From Ignavibacteriaceae bacterium (GTDB lineage Bacteria > Bacteroidota > Ignavibacteria > Ignavibacteriales > Ignavibacteriaceae): 7,945 bases of DNA. Under the pieces are notes generated by a model that was not told where the DNA came from, searched no databases, and worked only from the letters and a program-made list of their open reading frames with translations. The translations under genes were made by a program, and so were the position numbers. Positions 1 to 7,535 of the stretch are shown here, in pieces (position 1 is the stretch's first letter; each line of letters starts with the position of its first letter). The DNA lies in the NCBI GenBank assembly GCA_026193755.1, contig JAPHUI010000355.1, positions 1 through 7,945 on the forward strand, read 5' to 3'.

Positions 1-1792
1 AGGTGCCGTTCCAGTTTTTGTCAACAGGATTGTAAATACCATCGCCATCTCCATCATAAAATTCAGCTCCCAAAGAAACTGCGTTTTTCCAGCTCTGCCA
101 GGAATAACCGAAAGGCTTATCCTTCTTATTAACAACATAGATCCTGTTTATTTTGTCTTGCGGATCACTCCCAATTTTACCAGCCGTATAATCCTCAACT
201 AATGAAGCAGAAGCAACGGCATTACTCCACATTTCTCCATTTGAATAACCGGAAAGAAAAAAACCACCTGAGTACAGAAATACACCCTCATCATATTTTC
301 CACCATGACCCGGATTCTGAACTGGTATTTCCGCTATTTCCTCTTCTTTTTTTAAATTACCATTAATATCCTCCATATTGAATTCAGCTATTAAGCGGAG
401 ATGTGTATAATCTACATCTGCCAGTATTCCCCTGTTGTTTAACGGTAGATTGATTTTACTAACATCAACCGCATAAGAATTATCATAATAAGGTATGATG
501 GAAGATGGTGTAAGAACCGGAAAAGTATTTCCGTAAATCTTATCATTTGCGAGACTGTCATTGTGCATCCCGTCATCAAACATTTCACTTTGATAACCCC
601 CATTCTCAAGATTTACGTAAACCTGTGCTACAGCTTCATCATCAACTACAAGTGCGCGATAGTCAAATTCATCTGTTTGGTAATTGACATCCGTTACCTT
701 CTGGCTTAAAACAACAGGTGGTGTAAAAGCATCTTCCGATCGTCCGTAAACCCCAAAGTAATTTTGCTTGCCCAGCAAGTTTTGGCTGCTCTCTGATTTT
801 CTGTATGTAATGAATGTAACTAAGAACTTTCCATCGAGAACCGATACGTTTTCCAGTAAATCATATCCAAGATATTTTGTGAAATTTTCTTCCTTCGTCC
901 AGGTATTACCAAAATCACTTGTCTTCCATACTCCTACATCGTGTTGTTTAATGCTGTCGTATCCGGTATCAAAACTTTGGTCAAAAAATAAAAAAACATT
1001 TTTTTCACTATCCGTTTCCAAACATATTTTTGGACCGTGCAACCATATTGTGTAAGCATGAAAATCAAAAATAGGATGAATATCCATTAACCATGTCGTA
1101 TCCCCCCAAGACTCTCCACCGTCAGTACTTGTTAAAGAATAAACTGAACTGCTAAAACTACTTCTTCCTGCAGTAACCATTATCAACGAATCTTCACTTA
1201 GTACAGCAACCGAAAAATCTCCCCCTGCAGGAGGAAAATTTGGATGACCGGGCAAATAAACAAAATTCTCAGGTAACCAGGTCTCACCATTATCTGAACT
1301 AATGATATAACCTCTTCCAGATAAAATAGAACTAAACAAAATTCTATTGTTATCCAGCTTTTTGAAACTACTATATTTTGCATAATAAAGAGTGTTATTC
1401 ATTGTAGACTCCGACCAGGTAAGTCCATTATCGTCGGAATAAATTATTTTTCCTTTCCAGGATAAGAGAAGTCTATTGTTATGTCCTTTAATTGCAGCAA
1501 TAAAAAGTTTCTCAGTCCAATAAGGAGGCGAAGACCAGGTATAGATTTGTTCCACCTTCTGTTCGCTCCAGCTTTGACCCTGGTTAGTTGTTCTTCTGGA
1601 GAAGATTGTATCAAGTGTACTTGTTGTATAGAAAGCAAGAACTTCGTTTTCTGAAATCCAAACTGGTGTTAATTCCCTGATATCCTGCGTTGGATATTCT
1701 CTCGGGAATTCCTGAATAGTCTCAAACTGTGCAAAAACTTTAACAGTTAATATCAAAAAAAACAAAACTGAGAACGATATAATGATTTTCAT
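1..1792 (-). CDS. Secreted Asp-box (BNR) propeller protein, downstream tandem paralog (3' end off window)
   Basis: The reading frame is open from ATG at 1792 to the left edge, giving 597 residues without a stop. I translated it by hand. Residues 1-21 form a signal peptide (hydrophobic core IIISFSVLFFLILTV, likely cleavage VFA|Q). Five Asp boxes of the SxDxGxxW type follow at about 68-75 (TTNQGQSW), 119-126 (SDDNGLTW), 165-172 (SSDNGETW), 222-229 (STDGGESW) and 291-298 (TSDFGNTW), consistent with a sialidase/BNR-like beta-propeller. A second domain contains MFDDGMHNDSLANDKIYGNTFP-like spacing near 404-425, and a calcium-site-like DGDGDG lies at 580-585. The architecture matches the complete 978-residue gene just upstream, so about 390 more residues and a T9SS sorting domain are expected beyond the edge. 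That part is inference. The start overlaps the upstream stop as ATGA, and no Shine-Dalgarno sequence precedes it, so translation probably depends on coupling. The substrate or ligand is unknown. Sialidase activity is not supported because no FRIP motif is visible. Confidence 0.88.
   Translation of the reverse strand, partial: MKIIISFSVLFFLILTVKVFAQFETIQEFPREYPTQDIRELTPVWISENEVLAFYTTSTLDTIFSRRTTNQGQSWSEQKVEQIYTWSSPPYWTEKLFIAAIKGHNNRLLLSWKGKIIYSDDNGLTWSESTMNNTLYYAKYSSFKKLDNNRILFSSILSGRGYIISSDNGETWLPENFVYLPGHPNFPPAGGDFSVAVLSEDSLIMVTAGRSSFSSSVYSLTSTDGGESWGDTTWLMDIHPIFDFHAYTIWLHGPKICLETDSEKNVFLFFDQSFDTGYDSIKQHDVGVWKTSDFGNTWTKEENFTKYLGYDLLENVSVLDGKFLVTFITYRKSESSQNLLGKQNYFGVYGRSEDAFTPPVVLSQKVTDVNYQTDEFDYRALVVDDEAVAQVYVNLENGGYQSEMFDDGMHNDSLANDKIYGNTFPVLTPSSIIPYYDNSYAVDVSKINLPLNNRGILADVDYTHLRLIAEFNMEDINGNLKKEEEIAEIPVQNPGHGGKYDEGVFLYSGGFFLSGYSNGEMWSNAVASASLVEDYTAGKIGSDPQDKINRIYVVNKKDKPFGYSWQSWKNAVSLGAEFYDGDGDGIYNPVDKNWNGT
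9..72. repeat. Direct DNA repeat, copy 1 (DGDGDG region of the tandem paralogs)
   Basis: This 64-nt stretch matches 2975-3038 at about 55 of 64 positions, counted by hand and without gaps. It encodes the conserved calcium-site-like DGDGDG segment and the following VDKNWNG. It is the best-preserved DNA trace I found of the duplication that produced the two large secreted proteins. Confidence 0.75.
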
Positions 1793-4725
1793 TTCACTAA
1801 AACCATCTTTTTACTTGTAATGAAGTCATTTACCTTCATCCTGTAAATGTAAACTCCACTCGCCAAACCTGCTGAGTTAAATGTTACCTCGTATCTGTCT
1901 GCCTTCTTAAATTCATTCAGTATTGTTTTTACTTTTTGTCCGAGTATGTCATAAATATCTATTGTTACAACTCCATCCTGCGGAAGTTCGTATCTTATCG
2001 TCGTGGTTGGATTGAACGGATTCGGGTAATTTTGATAAAGCACATAATTTGTGACAGGAATGGGCGGCGGAGGTGTATAGGTCATTGATGCGAAGTTGTT
2101 TTCATATTCCTGAATTGCTCTCTGGGCATTCTCCTTTGCAACTGTAATTGAGTTAAGATTATTAGTCCCACGTCCAACAACGAGTGCGAGTATTATCTCT
2201 ACAGGTTTGTTTTTTTCTAATGTAAGAGGACCAATGCTTGAAAATTTTCTGTCATCCATGGCTCTGTTATCCAGCCAACCATATTCTGTAACCGGATCAC
2301 CTGAAAACCAATAAATTGGATTCACTTCATCACAATCGACATTACCGTGAACTTTACCATACACTGTATCACAAGGATCAAGTAAATAGCCGTTCTTGTC
2401 TCTTGCATGAACATAATTCCAAACATGTTGAACATTTTGCGGGTCTCCTTGATCCGGATCGGCCTTTGCATAACCAACAAATGAATATAAACCTAAATTT
2501 TTATAACCGGGAAAAATTTCTTCTCCAATTATTTCTCCGTTCCTTATATAAGCAGTATCCGAAAAATTATTAGATTCCTGAACAGGTCCCTGAAGAACAG
2601 AAGTGTAAACAGCGGGAGGATTATCACCATAGACAGCATCTTCCGGAGAATTGTATGTGAATATAGATTGCAGTAAAGTATCACAACCACCGAGATCGTC
2701 GGTTGCATCTCCGATATCCGTGTCATCCCAGGGACTTAAATAGACTGAATCTAATACTTCAGAAACTAAACCGGTGTTAGTTACTTTATATTTAATGAAA
2801 ATTATGTTTTCCAACCCGGGATTACCCGATGCAAAAAGAGTCTGCTGAATTTCAATTCCTATCGGATCAACTTCAAATCGTCTTTCATCTGTAGGAACGC
2901 CATCGTTATAAACACACCAGATAATTTCATCACCTATTAGTGGAGGCATATCCTCACTTGCATCCCATGTCCCATTCCAGTTTTTATCAACGGGATCATA
3001 AACTCCATCGCCATCACCATCATAATAATCAGCTCCCAGAAAAACAGCATCTTTCCATCTTTGCCAGCTAGCACGAAACGGTAGATCATTCTTATTTACG
3101 ACGTATAAAACGTTCATAGGATCGTCTGGCAAGCTGCCAACTTTTCCCGGCTGGTAATCTTCAACCAGCGAAGAACTAGCAACTCCATTCGCAAATAAGC
3201 TTCCATTTACATAACCGGTGAGATAAAATCCTGCAGAGAAAAGAAAGGACCCTTCCTCATATTTCCCGGTTCCGCCATAATTGCCAAGATAAATGTCACC
3301 CTCATATACTGCCTGATTATCTTCAGGATCATTTGCAATTATAGAACCCTGCTGACCAAAAGCCACATTAACATATGCCAGAACACCTCTGTTATCCAGT
3401 GGGAGATCAATTTTATTTACATAAAGTGAATACCCATAAAGATAACGTTCCCGAACAAACGGAAATACATTTGCATATACTGAATCGTTTGCAGCACCAT
3501 CGTTATGTAAACCATCATCGAACATTTCTGCTGTATAAATTGAATTCTCCATAGATGCTGTAACTGAGTGCACTGCTTCATCATCCACAACAGTAGCACG
3601 ATATACAAATTCTTTGTGCTCATAATCTATAAGTTCAGTTGGCACATTAGCATTATATATTTTAGGGGGCGTAAATTTATCGAGTGATTCCTGCAAGATG
3701 CCATAATCAATTTGAAATTTAGTTGAACCTTGATGGCTTATTGAATATCTCTCCGTACAAAAAGTGATGAAAGTTTTATTTTGAAAAGATGATAAATTTG
3801 CAGAGCCATCCTCGCCGATATATCTGGTGAATTGATTTTCTGAAGACCATTCAGCACCATTATTACTGCTGGTCTTAAAGTAACTATCTAACTGACCGAA
3901 TATTAGAGGGTTGTTTATGTCATCACGAACGTATGCTATTACAATAGTATTATTTTCAAGTATGGAAACTTTTGGTGCAATTTCATGATAGATCTCATCT
4001 GCAATTACCCTGGGATCAGAAAAGGTTAAGCCGTAATCTGTACTTAATCTTGAATAGATTCCTTTTTCGGGAAAAGCGGTTCTTTGATACACAGCAAGAA
4101 GTGTATTATCGCCGATTGAGTTAACAGAAAGAAAAAGAATTTGATCACTTCCCATTCCGGGAAAATCAATGGGATCAACGCTCCAGCTAACTCCATCATC
4201 AGAGCTTAATTTGTAATAGCTTGCCGAATAACCGGCGTATGAAAAACTCAGACATATTTCATTATTCTCCCATTGTGTAAGATTAAGAGCATTTGATCTT
4301 GTTTCAAACGGGAAACCTCCTTCACCCATAATATTAATCGGTTGTGACCAATTCTCACCTACGTCATCAGAATAAATTAATTTCATCGATTCATTTTGAA
4401 TCGACCAGGCAAGCAGAATTCTTCCGCTAAGAGAATACAATGCCGATAAATCCAAAGCGTCTTGATTGATTAATAAATTTACAACCTGCACGACTTTTGG
4501 TTCATGCCAACTGGTACCACGATTTGTACTTTTTGTTGAAAAGATTGTGTCGCTGTATTGACTAACATAAAAAATGATGATATCATTTTCTGAAAGCCAA
4601 ATTGGAGCAGATTCTTTAATCGATTGGGATTGGTTTTGGACTGGAAGTCGTGTTATTTCGCTGATCTGCGGGAAGGAGATAGAGCAAACAGACAGCGCTA
4701 GAAGAACTGTATATAATTTCTTCAT
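1789..4725 (-). CDS. Large secreted Asp-box propeller protein with T9SS type A sorting domain
   Basis: A complete 978-residue protein, probably exported through Sec and then the type IX secretion system to the cell surface or medium. Residues 1-20 are a signal peptide (KK, then the core LYTVLLALSVCSISF). Five Asp boxes lie at 66-73 (STNRGTSW), 119-126 (SDDVGENW), 174-181 (SSDDGVSW), 228-235 (STDYGLTF) and 286-293 (SSNNGAEW), spaced 52-58 residues apart as blades of a BNR-like propeller. Residues about 372-455 hold a domain with DDGLHNDGAAND, like 'choice-of-anchor' type modules. DGDGDG at 570-575 and the acidic run near 666-681 look like calcium-binding loops. After a PPPPIP linker (885-890), residues about 894-978 are the sorting domain: NYPNPFNP, LPQDG, DILGQKV, LASGVYIYR and SKKMVLVK. 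The start is ATG with AAAGGG six bases upstream. The stop TGA overlaps the paralog's ATG. No FRIP motif or obvious catalytic set is visible, so I read it as a binding or structural surface protein rather than a sialidase. Its ligand is unknown. Confidence 0.93.
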   Translation of the reverse strand: MKKLYTVLLALSVCSISFPQISEITRLPVQNQSQSIKESAPIWLSENDIIIFYVSQYSDTIFSTKSTNRGTSWHEPKVVQVVNLLINQDALDLSALYSLSGRILLAWSIQNESMKLIYSDDVGENWSQPINIMGEGGFPFETRSNALNLTQWENNEICLSFSYAGYSASYYKLSSDDGVSWSVDPIDFPGMGSDQILFLSVNSIGDNTLLAVYQRTAFPEKGIYSRLSTDYGLTFSDPRVIADEIYHEIAPKVSILENNTIVIAYVRDDINNPLIFGQLDSYFKTSSNNGAEWSSENQFTRYIGEDGSANLSSFQNKTFITFCTERYSISHQGSTKFQIDYGILQESLDKFTPPKIYNANVPTELIDYEHKEFVYRATVVDDEAVHSVTASMENSIYTAEMFDDGLHNDGAANDSVYANVFPFVRERYLYGYSLYVNKIDLPLDNRGVLAYVNVAFGQQGSIIANDPEDNQAVYEGDIYLGNYGGTGKYEEGSFLFSAGFYLTGYVNGSLFANGVASSSLVEDYQPGKVGSLPDDPMNVLYVVNKNDLPFRASWQRWKDAVFLGADYYDGDGDGVYDPVDKNWNGTWDASEDMPPLIGDEIIWCVYNDGVPTDERRFEVDPIGIEIQQTLFASGNPGLENIIFIKYKVTNTGLVSEVLDSVYLSPWDDTDIGDATDDLGGCDTLLQSIFTYNSPEDAVYGDNPPAVYTSVLQGPVQESNNFSDTAYIRNGEIIGEEIFPGYKNLGLYSFVGYAKADPDQGDPQNVQHVWNYVHARDKNGYLLDPCDTVYGKVHGNVDCDEVNPIYWFSGDPVTEYGWLDNRAMDDRKFSSIGPLTLEKNKPVEIILALVVGRGTNNLNSITVAKENAQRAIQEYENNFASMTYTPPPPIPVTNYVLYQNYPNPFNPTTTIRYELPQDGVVTIDIYDILGQKVKTILNEFKKADRYEVTFNSAGLASGVYIYRMKVNDFITSKKMVLVK
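2975..3038. repeat. Direct DNA repeat, copy 2 (DGDGDG region of the tandem paralogs)
   Basis: Partner of 9-72, offset by 2966 bases in the same orientation, with about 55 of 64 bases identical. It lies inside the complete 978-residue gene. Such tandem homology could support unequal recombination between the two genes; that consequence is inference. Confidence 0.75.
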
Positions 4726-4731
4726 TTCGCA

Positions 4732-4737
4732 CCCTTT
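4732..4737 (-). promoter_or_regulatory. Ribosome binding site of the 978-residue secreted protein
   Basis: On the minus strand AAAGGG ends six bases before the ATG at 4725, a normal Shine-Dalgarno position. A second AAAGGG sits 12 bases further upstream (4744-4749), giving a short tandem AAAGGGT motif. It supports the annotated start. Confidence 0.5.
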
Positions 4738-4756
4738 ATGCTACCCTTTGGATGTT

Positions 4757-4787
4757 TAAACTTAATAAAAATAAAGCGGAGAGTAAA
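4757..4787 (-). promoter_or_regulatory. Weak Bacteroidota-type promoter candidate for the secreted-protein pair
   Basis: The Bacteroidota primary sigma factor favours TTTG, about 19-20 bases, then TAnnTTTG. On the minus strand I see TTTA (4787-4784), 19 bases, then TAAGTTTA (4764-4757), each one base off consensus. It lies between a terminator-like hairpin and the start codon, which is the right place. In an AT-rich gap such near matches arise easily, so confidence is low. A transcription start site has not been shown. Confidence 0.22.
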
Positions 4788-4801
4788 CGATTAGTCAGAA
4801 G

Positions 4802-4824
4802 AAAAAACGGGATTAATTTTTCCC
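4802..4824 (-). terminator. Weak rho-independent terminator candidate after the propeller gene
   Basis: On the minus strand GGGA pairs with TCCC around an eight-base A/T-rich loop (4824-4809), followed by one G and then six T (4807-4802). It begins 29 bases past the propeller gene stop and could close the lpxA-lipM-panB-propeller unit. The stem is only four base pairs, so it would be weak. Confidence 0.35.
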
Positions 4825-4853
4825 AAAAATACTATTTACGAAAAAAAAGGATT

Positions 4854-5972
4854 TTATTTTTCAGCAGACCATTCGGCGAGTTTATTTTCAATTTCTAATT
4901 TTACAAGCCCTTCACTTGTTCCAATCCACAAATTTGTTCCGTCGAAATGAAAAGATAAAATTGTTGAAGAGGTAACATTTAGTTCATTCAGATCAACAGG
5001 TGTTACTTTCCGTGTGACCCTATTAATCAGATACAGACCTTTACCATATTCTACTTTTTGCTGCTTATCAAACTCATAAACTCCGGTCCAGATATAGTTG
5101 CCTATTCTGCACAAAGCATAAATACCATTACCGCCAAGTCCATCTCTTTTGTAAATCCTGTCCCAGTTTATTTTTCTGTCGAAAATGTAAATTCCCCCAA
5201 GATTGAAATCGGGGTCATCAACAGTTACAAATTCATCGGTGCCAAACCAGATATTCTTTCCTTCAAAAAGAATGCTTGATACAGATACCGTCTTACCTTC
5301 CTCTTTAAAAGCTTTTTGCTTGTTTGTAAAATATCTCCACGCAGACGGGTCAGTAAATTTTTTCTTTTTGTTATAGATGTGCACTCCTGATTCTGTTCCA
5401 AACCAGATAAGACTATCACCATCAAGCTCAATAGATTTTATAGTGTTTGATTTTTCGTCTGTTCCCTGAACGCGGTTAATATCATTATATCTTCTGGTTT
5501 TCAAATCAAACCTGGTAATATTTCTGAACCTGCCAATCCACAGTACATTTTGTGAAGGATCGTATCTTAAAGATCTTATCCAGTTACCGAACTCACCACC
5601 CTGCGCAAATTTTCTTTTACCCCATCTTCCGGCTTTCTTTGTAAACGTATAAAGCCCTTCGACAGAAGCAGCCCAAACAAAATTTTTACTTACTTCAACA
5701 GCATAAAATAGATCGTTATCGATGTTACCGGTACTTGTAGAATAGTTTACCCATTTACCATCAGTAAGCGAGTAGCGGTAAATTCCCTGCCCGTAAGTTG
5801 CAACCCAAAGGAATCCACCCTCTTCATCTATATCGGTTATAGCTGCTCCTTTCAGGAATATTTCAGATTTAACCTGCGCTAAGTTTGGAATGGTTAAAGC
5901 GAAAACCACTATGAAGAAAAGAAGTTTTCGGAGAGCAAACGTTTTGAAAATTTCGGAATTAATAACTTTCAT
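4854..5972 (-). CDS. Exported seven-repeat beta-propeller (two-component-regulator-propeller type), no effector domain
   Basis: 372 residues. A basic N-terminus (to K16) followed by [12 protein letters not shown] and LAQ suggests a signal peptide cleaved near A32. The rest is a series of blades with the signature (I/L/V)W-x-(G/A)-T-x-x-G-(L/I/V): about 55-67 ([13 protein letters not shown]), 99-110 ([12 protein letters not shown]), 144-156 ([13 protein letters not shown]), 189-200 ([12 protein letters not shown]), 241-264, 294-316 and 348-359 ([12 protein letters not shown]). Blades five and six carry insertions between the strands. This is the Reg_prop-like repeat known from hybrid two-component sensors, but there is no transmembrane helix after the propeller, no kinase and no T9SS sorting domain. 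The protein is therefore a free periplasmic or surface propeller. It starts 14 bases inside the end of panB. No good Shine-Dalgarno sequence exists (an AAGGAAG lies 14 bases upstream, too far), so translational coupling is likely. The ligand or partner is unknown. Confidence 0.88.
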   Translation of the reverse strand: MKVINSEIFKTFALRKLLFFIVVFALTIPNLAQVKSEIFLKGAAITDIDEEGGFLWVATYGQGIYRYSLTDGKWVNYSTSTGNIDNDLFYAVEVSKNFVWAASVEGLYTFTKKAGRWGKRKFAQGGEFGNWIRSLRYDPSQNVLWIGRFRNITRFDLKTRRYNDINRVQGTDEKSNTIKSIELDGDSLIWFGTESGVHIYNKKKKFTDPSAWRYFTNKQKAFKEEGKTVSVSSILFEGKNIWFGTDEFVTVDDPDFNLGGIYIFDRKINWDRIYKRDGLGGNGIYALCRIGNYIWTGVYEFDKQQKVEYGKGLYLINRVTRKVTPVDLNELNVTSSTILSFHFDGTNLWIGTSEGLVKLEIENKLAEWSAEK

Positions 5973-6774
5973 CTTTTGAGGGGAAGCTTCCTTTTTTCAC
6001 ATCAACTATATATGACTTAACTGCATTATTTATTTCAGCAGCAAGTTTTGAATAGTGCCTTACAAAACGTGGATGAAAATCTACATTAAGTGCAAGCATA
6101 TCCGGGGTAACAAGTATCTGTCCGTCACAAAATTTACCCGCACCTATTCCAATAGTTGGAATTGTTAATGAGGATGTAATTCTTTTGGCTAGTGAAGCTG
6201 GAACTTTTTCAATTACTACAGCAAAAGCTCCGGACTTTTCAAGAATTTTTGCATCCTGAAAAATTTCATCGGCTTCCTTTTTGGTTGTTCCCCTTTCTTT
6301 ATAACCACCGAACTGGTGAATGCTTTGCGGAGTTAATCCAACATGACCCATAACTGGTATACCGTTATCTGTAATCTTTTTAACAACGTCCGCAACACGT
6401 TTTCCTCCTTCGAGTTTAACTGCTGCAGCATGAGTTTCTTTTAATATTCTGCCGGCGTTTCTAAATCCATCATCAGTATTAAGTTGATAAGACATAAACG
6501 GCATATCGACAACCACCATTGCACGATTAACTCCTTTAGTTACGGCTTTTGTATGATAAATCATTTCGTCCATTGTAACAGGAAGTGTGGTTTCATTACC
6601 CTGAAAAACGTTGCTCAAGGAATCTCCAACTAATATTATATCGATTCCTGCTTCGTCTAAAATTTTAGCAGTGATAAAATCGTAAGAAGTTAGTGCTGTA
6701 ATCTTAATCTTTTTCTTTTTAAGAATAGCGAGCGCTTTTGTTGTTACCCTTCTTATTTCTTTTTCGGTAGACAT
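5959..6774 (-). CDS. panB: 3-methyl-2-oxobutanoate hydroxymethyltransferase (PanB)
   Basis: Cytoplasmic first enzyme of pantothenate synthesis (EC 2.1.2.11). It transfers a hydroxymethyl group from 5,10-methylenetetrahydrofolate to alpha-ketoisovalerate to make ketopantoate, leading to coenzyme A. Counting from the ATG at 6774 (271 residues, close to the 264 of E. coli), family hallmarks are ITALTSYD (26-33), [12 protein letters not shown] with metal ligand D51, [11 protein letters not shown] (64-75), VDMPFMSY with D90, VKLEGG with E122, GHVGLTPQS (143-151), FGGYK, VIEKVP with the likely catalytic E189, and GIGAG-x-x-x-DGQILV (209-222). All expected active-site residues are present. An in-frame TTG at 6777 would add one residue, but AGGAG is five bases from the ATG and only two from the TTG, so ATG is chosen. 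It overlaps lipM by one base (TGATG) and the propeller gene by 14 bases. panC and panD are not in the window. Confidence 0.96.
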   Translation of the reverse strand: MSTEKEIRRVTTKALAILKKKKIKITALTSYDFITAKILDEAGIDIILVGDSLSNVFQGNETTLPVTMDEMIYHTKAVTKGVNRAMVVVDMPFMSYQLNTDDGFRNAGRILKETHAAAVKLEGGKRVADVVKKITDNGIPVMGHVGLTPQSIHQFGGYKERGTTKKEADEIFQDAKILEKSGAFAVVIEKVPASLAKRITSSLTIPTIGIGAGKFCDGQILVTPDMLALNVDFHPRFVRHYSKLAAEINNAVKSYIVDVKKGSFPSKDESY

Positions 6775-7535
6775 CAATTCTCCTGTGAAATTAATTCTTC
6801 GACTTTATCTTCATCAAACTCTATTTTAAAATGATCTTCAAAACCTTTTTTTATTGAATCTGCCAATCTTTTATAATTAATCTTTTCACCGAGTATCGTT
6901 TCCAGTTCAGTTGTGGTTCGCTCAATTTCAATATTAATTTCCTTAAGCTTATCAGATGGAAGATTCAGATAATCTACAATTTTTTTATGATAACTTCCGC
7001 AAAGTATAGACCCGTGCTGAAGTATAACATCTCCAATTTTCCTTTGTGCGCTACCTGCGAGTTTCTTTCCTTTATAATTAAGTTCGTTCATTGCAGAAAC
7101 AGCGAAGCAGAGTGTACTCTTTTTATCTTTGTAGAACGATGGAAAATGCGGCTGAGAATGTTCAAGTTCAATATTTTCTAAAATCGAATCGTAATGTTTT
7201 AATCCATTCTTTAAAGCAAGATTAATTTCACGATATATTCGTTTTGGTGAGTTGTTATCTGAAACAGGATAAACAACCGAATAAGTTAATTCTTCTGAGT
7301 GTAATATTGCTCTTCCACCTGTGGGACGTTTAACTACATCAAGACCTTCTGAACCTGAGTTGTTTATGTTAACAGAATCATAACCCTGATTTGCACCTAA
7401 TGAAATACAATACGGTTTCCATCTGTAAACTCTAAGCACTGGTGAATCAGGAACAAAATTTTTAACAAGCTCTAAGTCAAAATCCATATTAAACCTTCCG
7501 GTATTAAAACCGTTATTGATAAAACGCCAAATCAT
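6774..7535 (-). CDS. lipM: Octanoyltransferase LipM-like (lipoate/biotin protein ligase fold)
   Basis: 253 residues of the BPL/LplA/LipB superfamily. It probably moves the octanoyl group from octanoyl-ACP to a lipoyl domain such as GcvH for later sulfur insertion by LipA (EC 2.3.1.181), in the cytoplasm. Visible motifs are WRFINNG at the start (as in Bacillus LipM, WRFIDSG), NMDFD (16-20), RWKP-x-x-ISLG (38-47), [20 protein letters not shown] (69-88), [13 protein letters not shown] (140-152), [11 protein letters not shown] (156-166) and VILQHGSIL (170-178). C143 in the S-x-x-CF motif and K158 match the catalytic Cys and acyl-binding Lys of LipM. E. coli LplA lacks that Cys, which is why I prefer octanoyltransferase to lipoate ligase. 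An amidotransferase role (LipL-like) is possible but the motifs fit less well. The ATG overlaps the lpxA stop as ATGA. The final codons CAG GAG supply the ribosome site for panB. Confidence 0.85.
   Translation of the reverse strand: MIWRFINNGFNTGRFNMDFDLELVKNFVPDSPVLRVYRWKPYCISLGANQGYDSVNINNSGSEGLDVVKRPTGGRAILHSEELTYSVVYPVSDNNSPKRIYREINLALKNGLKHYDSILENIELEHSQPHFPSFYKDKKSTLCFAVSAMNELNYKGKKLAGSAQRKIGDVILQHGSILCGSYHKKIVDYLNLPSDKLKEINIEIERTTTELETILGEKINYKRLADSIKKGFEDHFKIEFDEDKVEELISQEN
6779..6784 (-). promoter_or_regulatory. Ribosome binding site that fixes the panB start
   Basis: Minus-strand AGGAGA lies within the last codons of the LipM-like gene. AGGAG is five bases from the ATG at 6774 and only two from the alternative TTG at 6777, so it selects the ATG start and hence the 1-nt TGATG overlap. 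Confidence 0.7.

Noticed and set aside
768..1055. 95-codon open frame on the plus strand
   Set aside because: It lies antisense inside the well-supported partial secreted protein, has no recognisable domain or ribosome site, and its sequence is low-complexity Ser/Phe typical of a shadow frame.
2316..2573. 85-codon plus-strand open frame rich in His
   Set aside because: It is antisense to the conserved region of the 978-residue gene, and its His/Tyr/Leu-rich composition comes from the opposite strand's codons.
1789..4725. Exo-alpha-sialidase activity for the Asp-box proteins
   Set aside because: Asp boxes occur in many propellers. I see no FRIP motif near the N-terminus and no convincing arginine triad or Tyr/Glu pair.
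4674..4725. Lipoprotein signal (LSVC near residue 14) in the 978-residue protein
   Set aside because: The residue before Cys is Val rather than Gly, Ala or Ser, and the Cys lies within the hydrophobic core, so an ordinary signal peptide fits better.
4574..4759. 61-codon plus-strand frame reaching into the intergenic gap
   Set aside because: It is antisense to the signal peptide region of the secreted protein. No homology or ribosome site was seen.
5982..5991. Perfect 10-base palindrome GGAAGCTTCC as an operator
   Set aside because: It lies within panB codons (Gly-Ser-Phe-Pro), is a single copy, and short palindromes of this size occur by chance.
6775..6777. TTG as the panB start
   Set aside because: It would sit only two bases from AGGAG. 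The adjacent ATG has normal five-base spacing and gives the common TGATG overlap.
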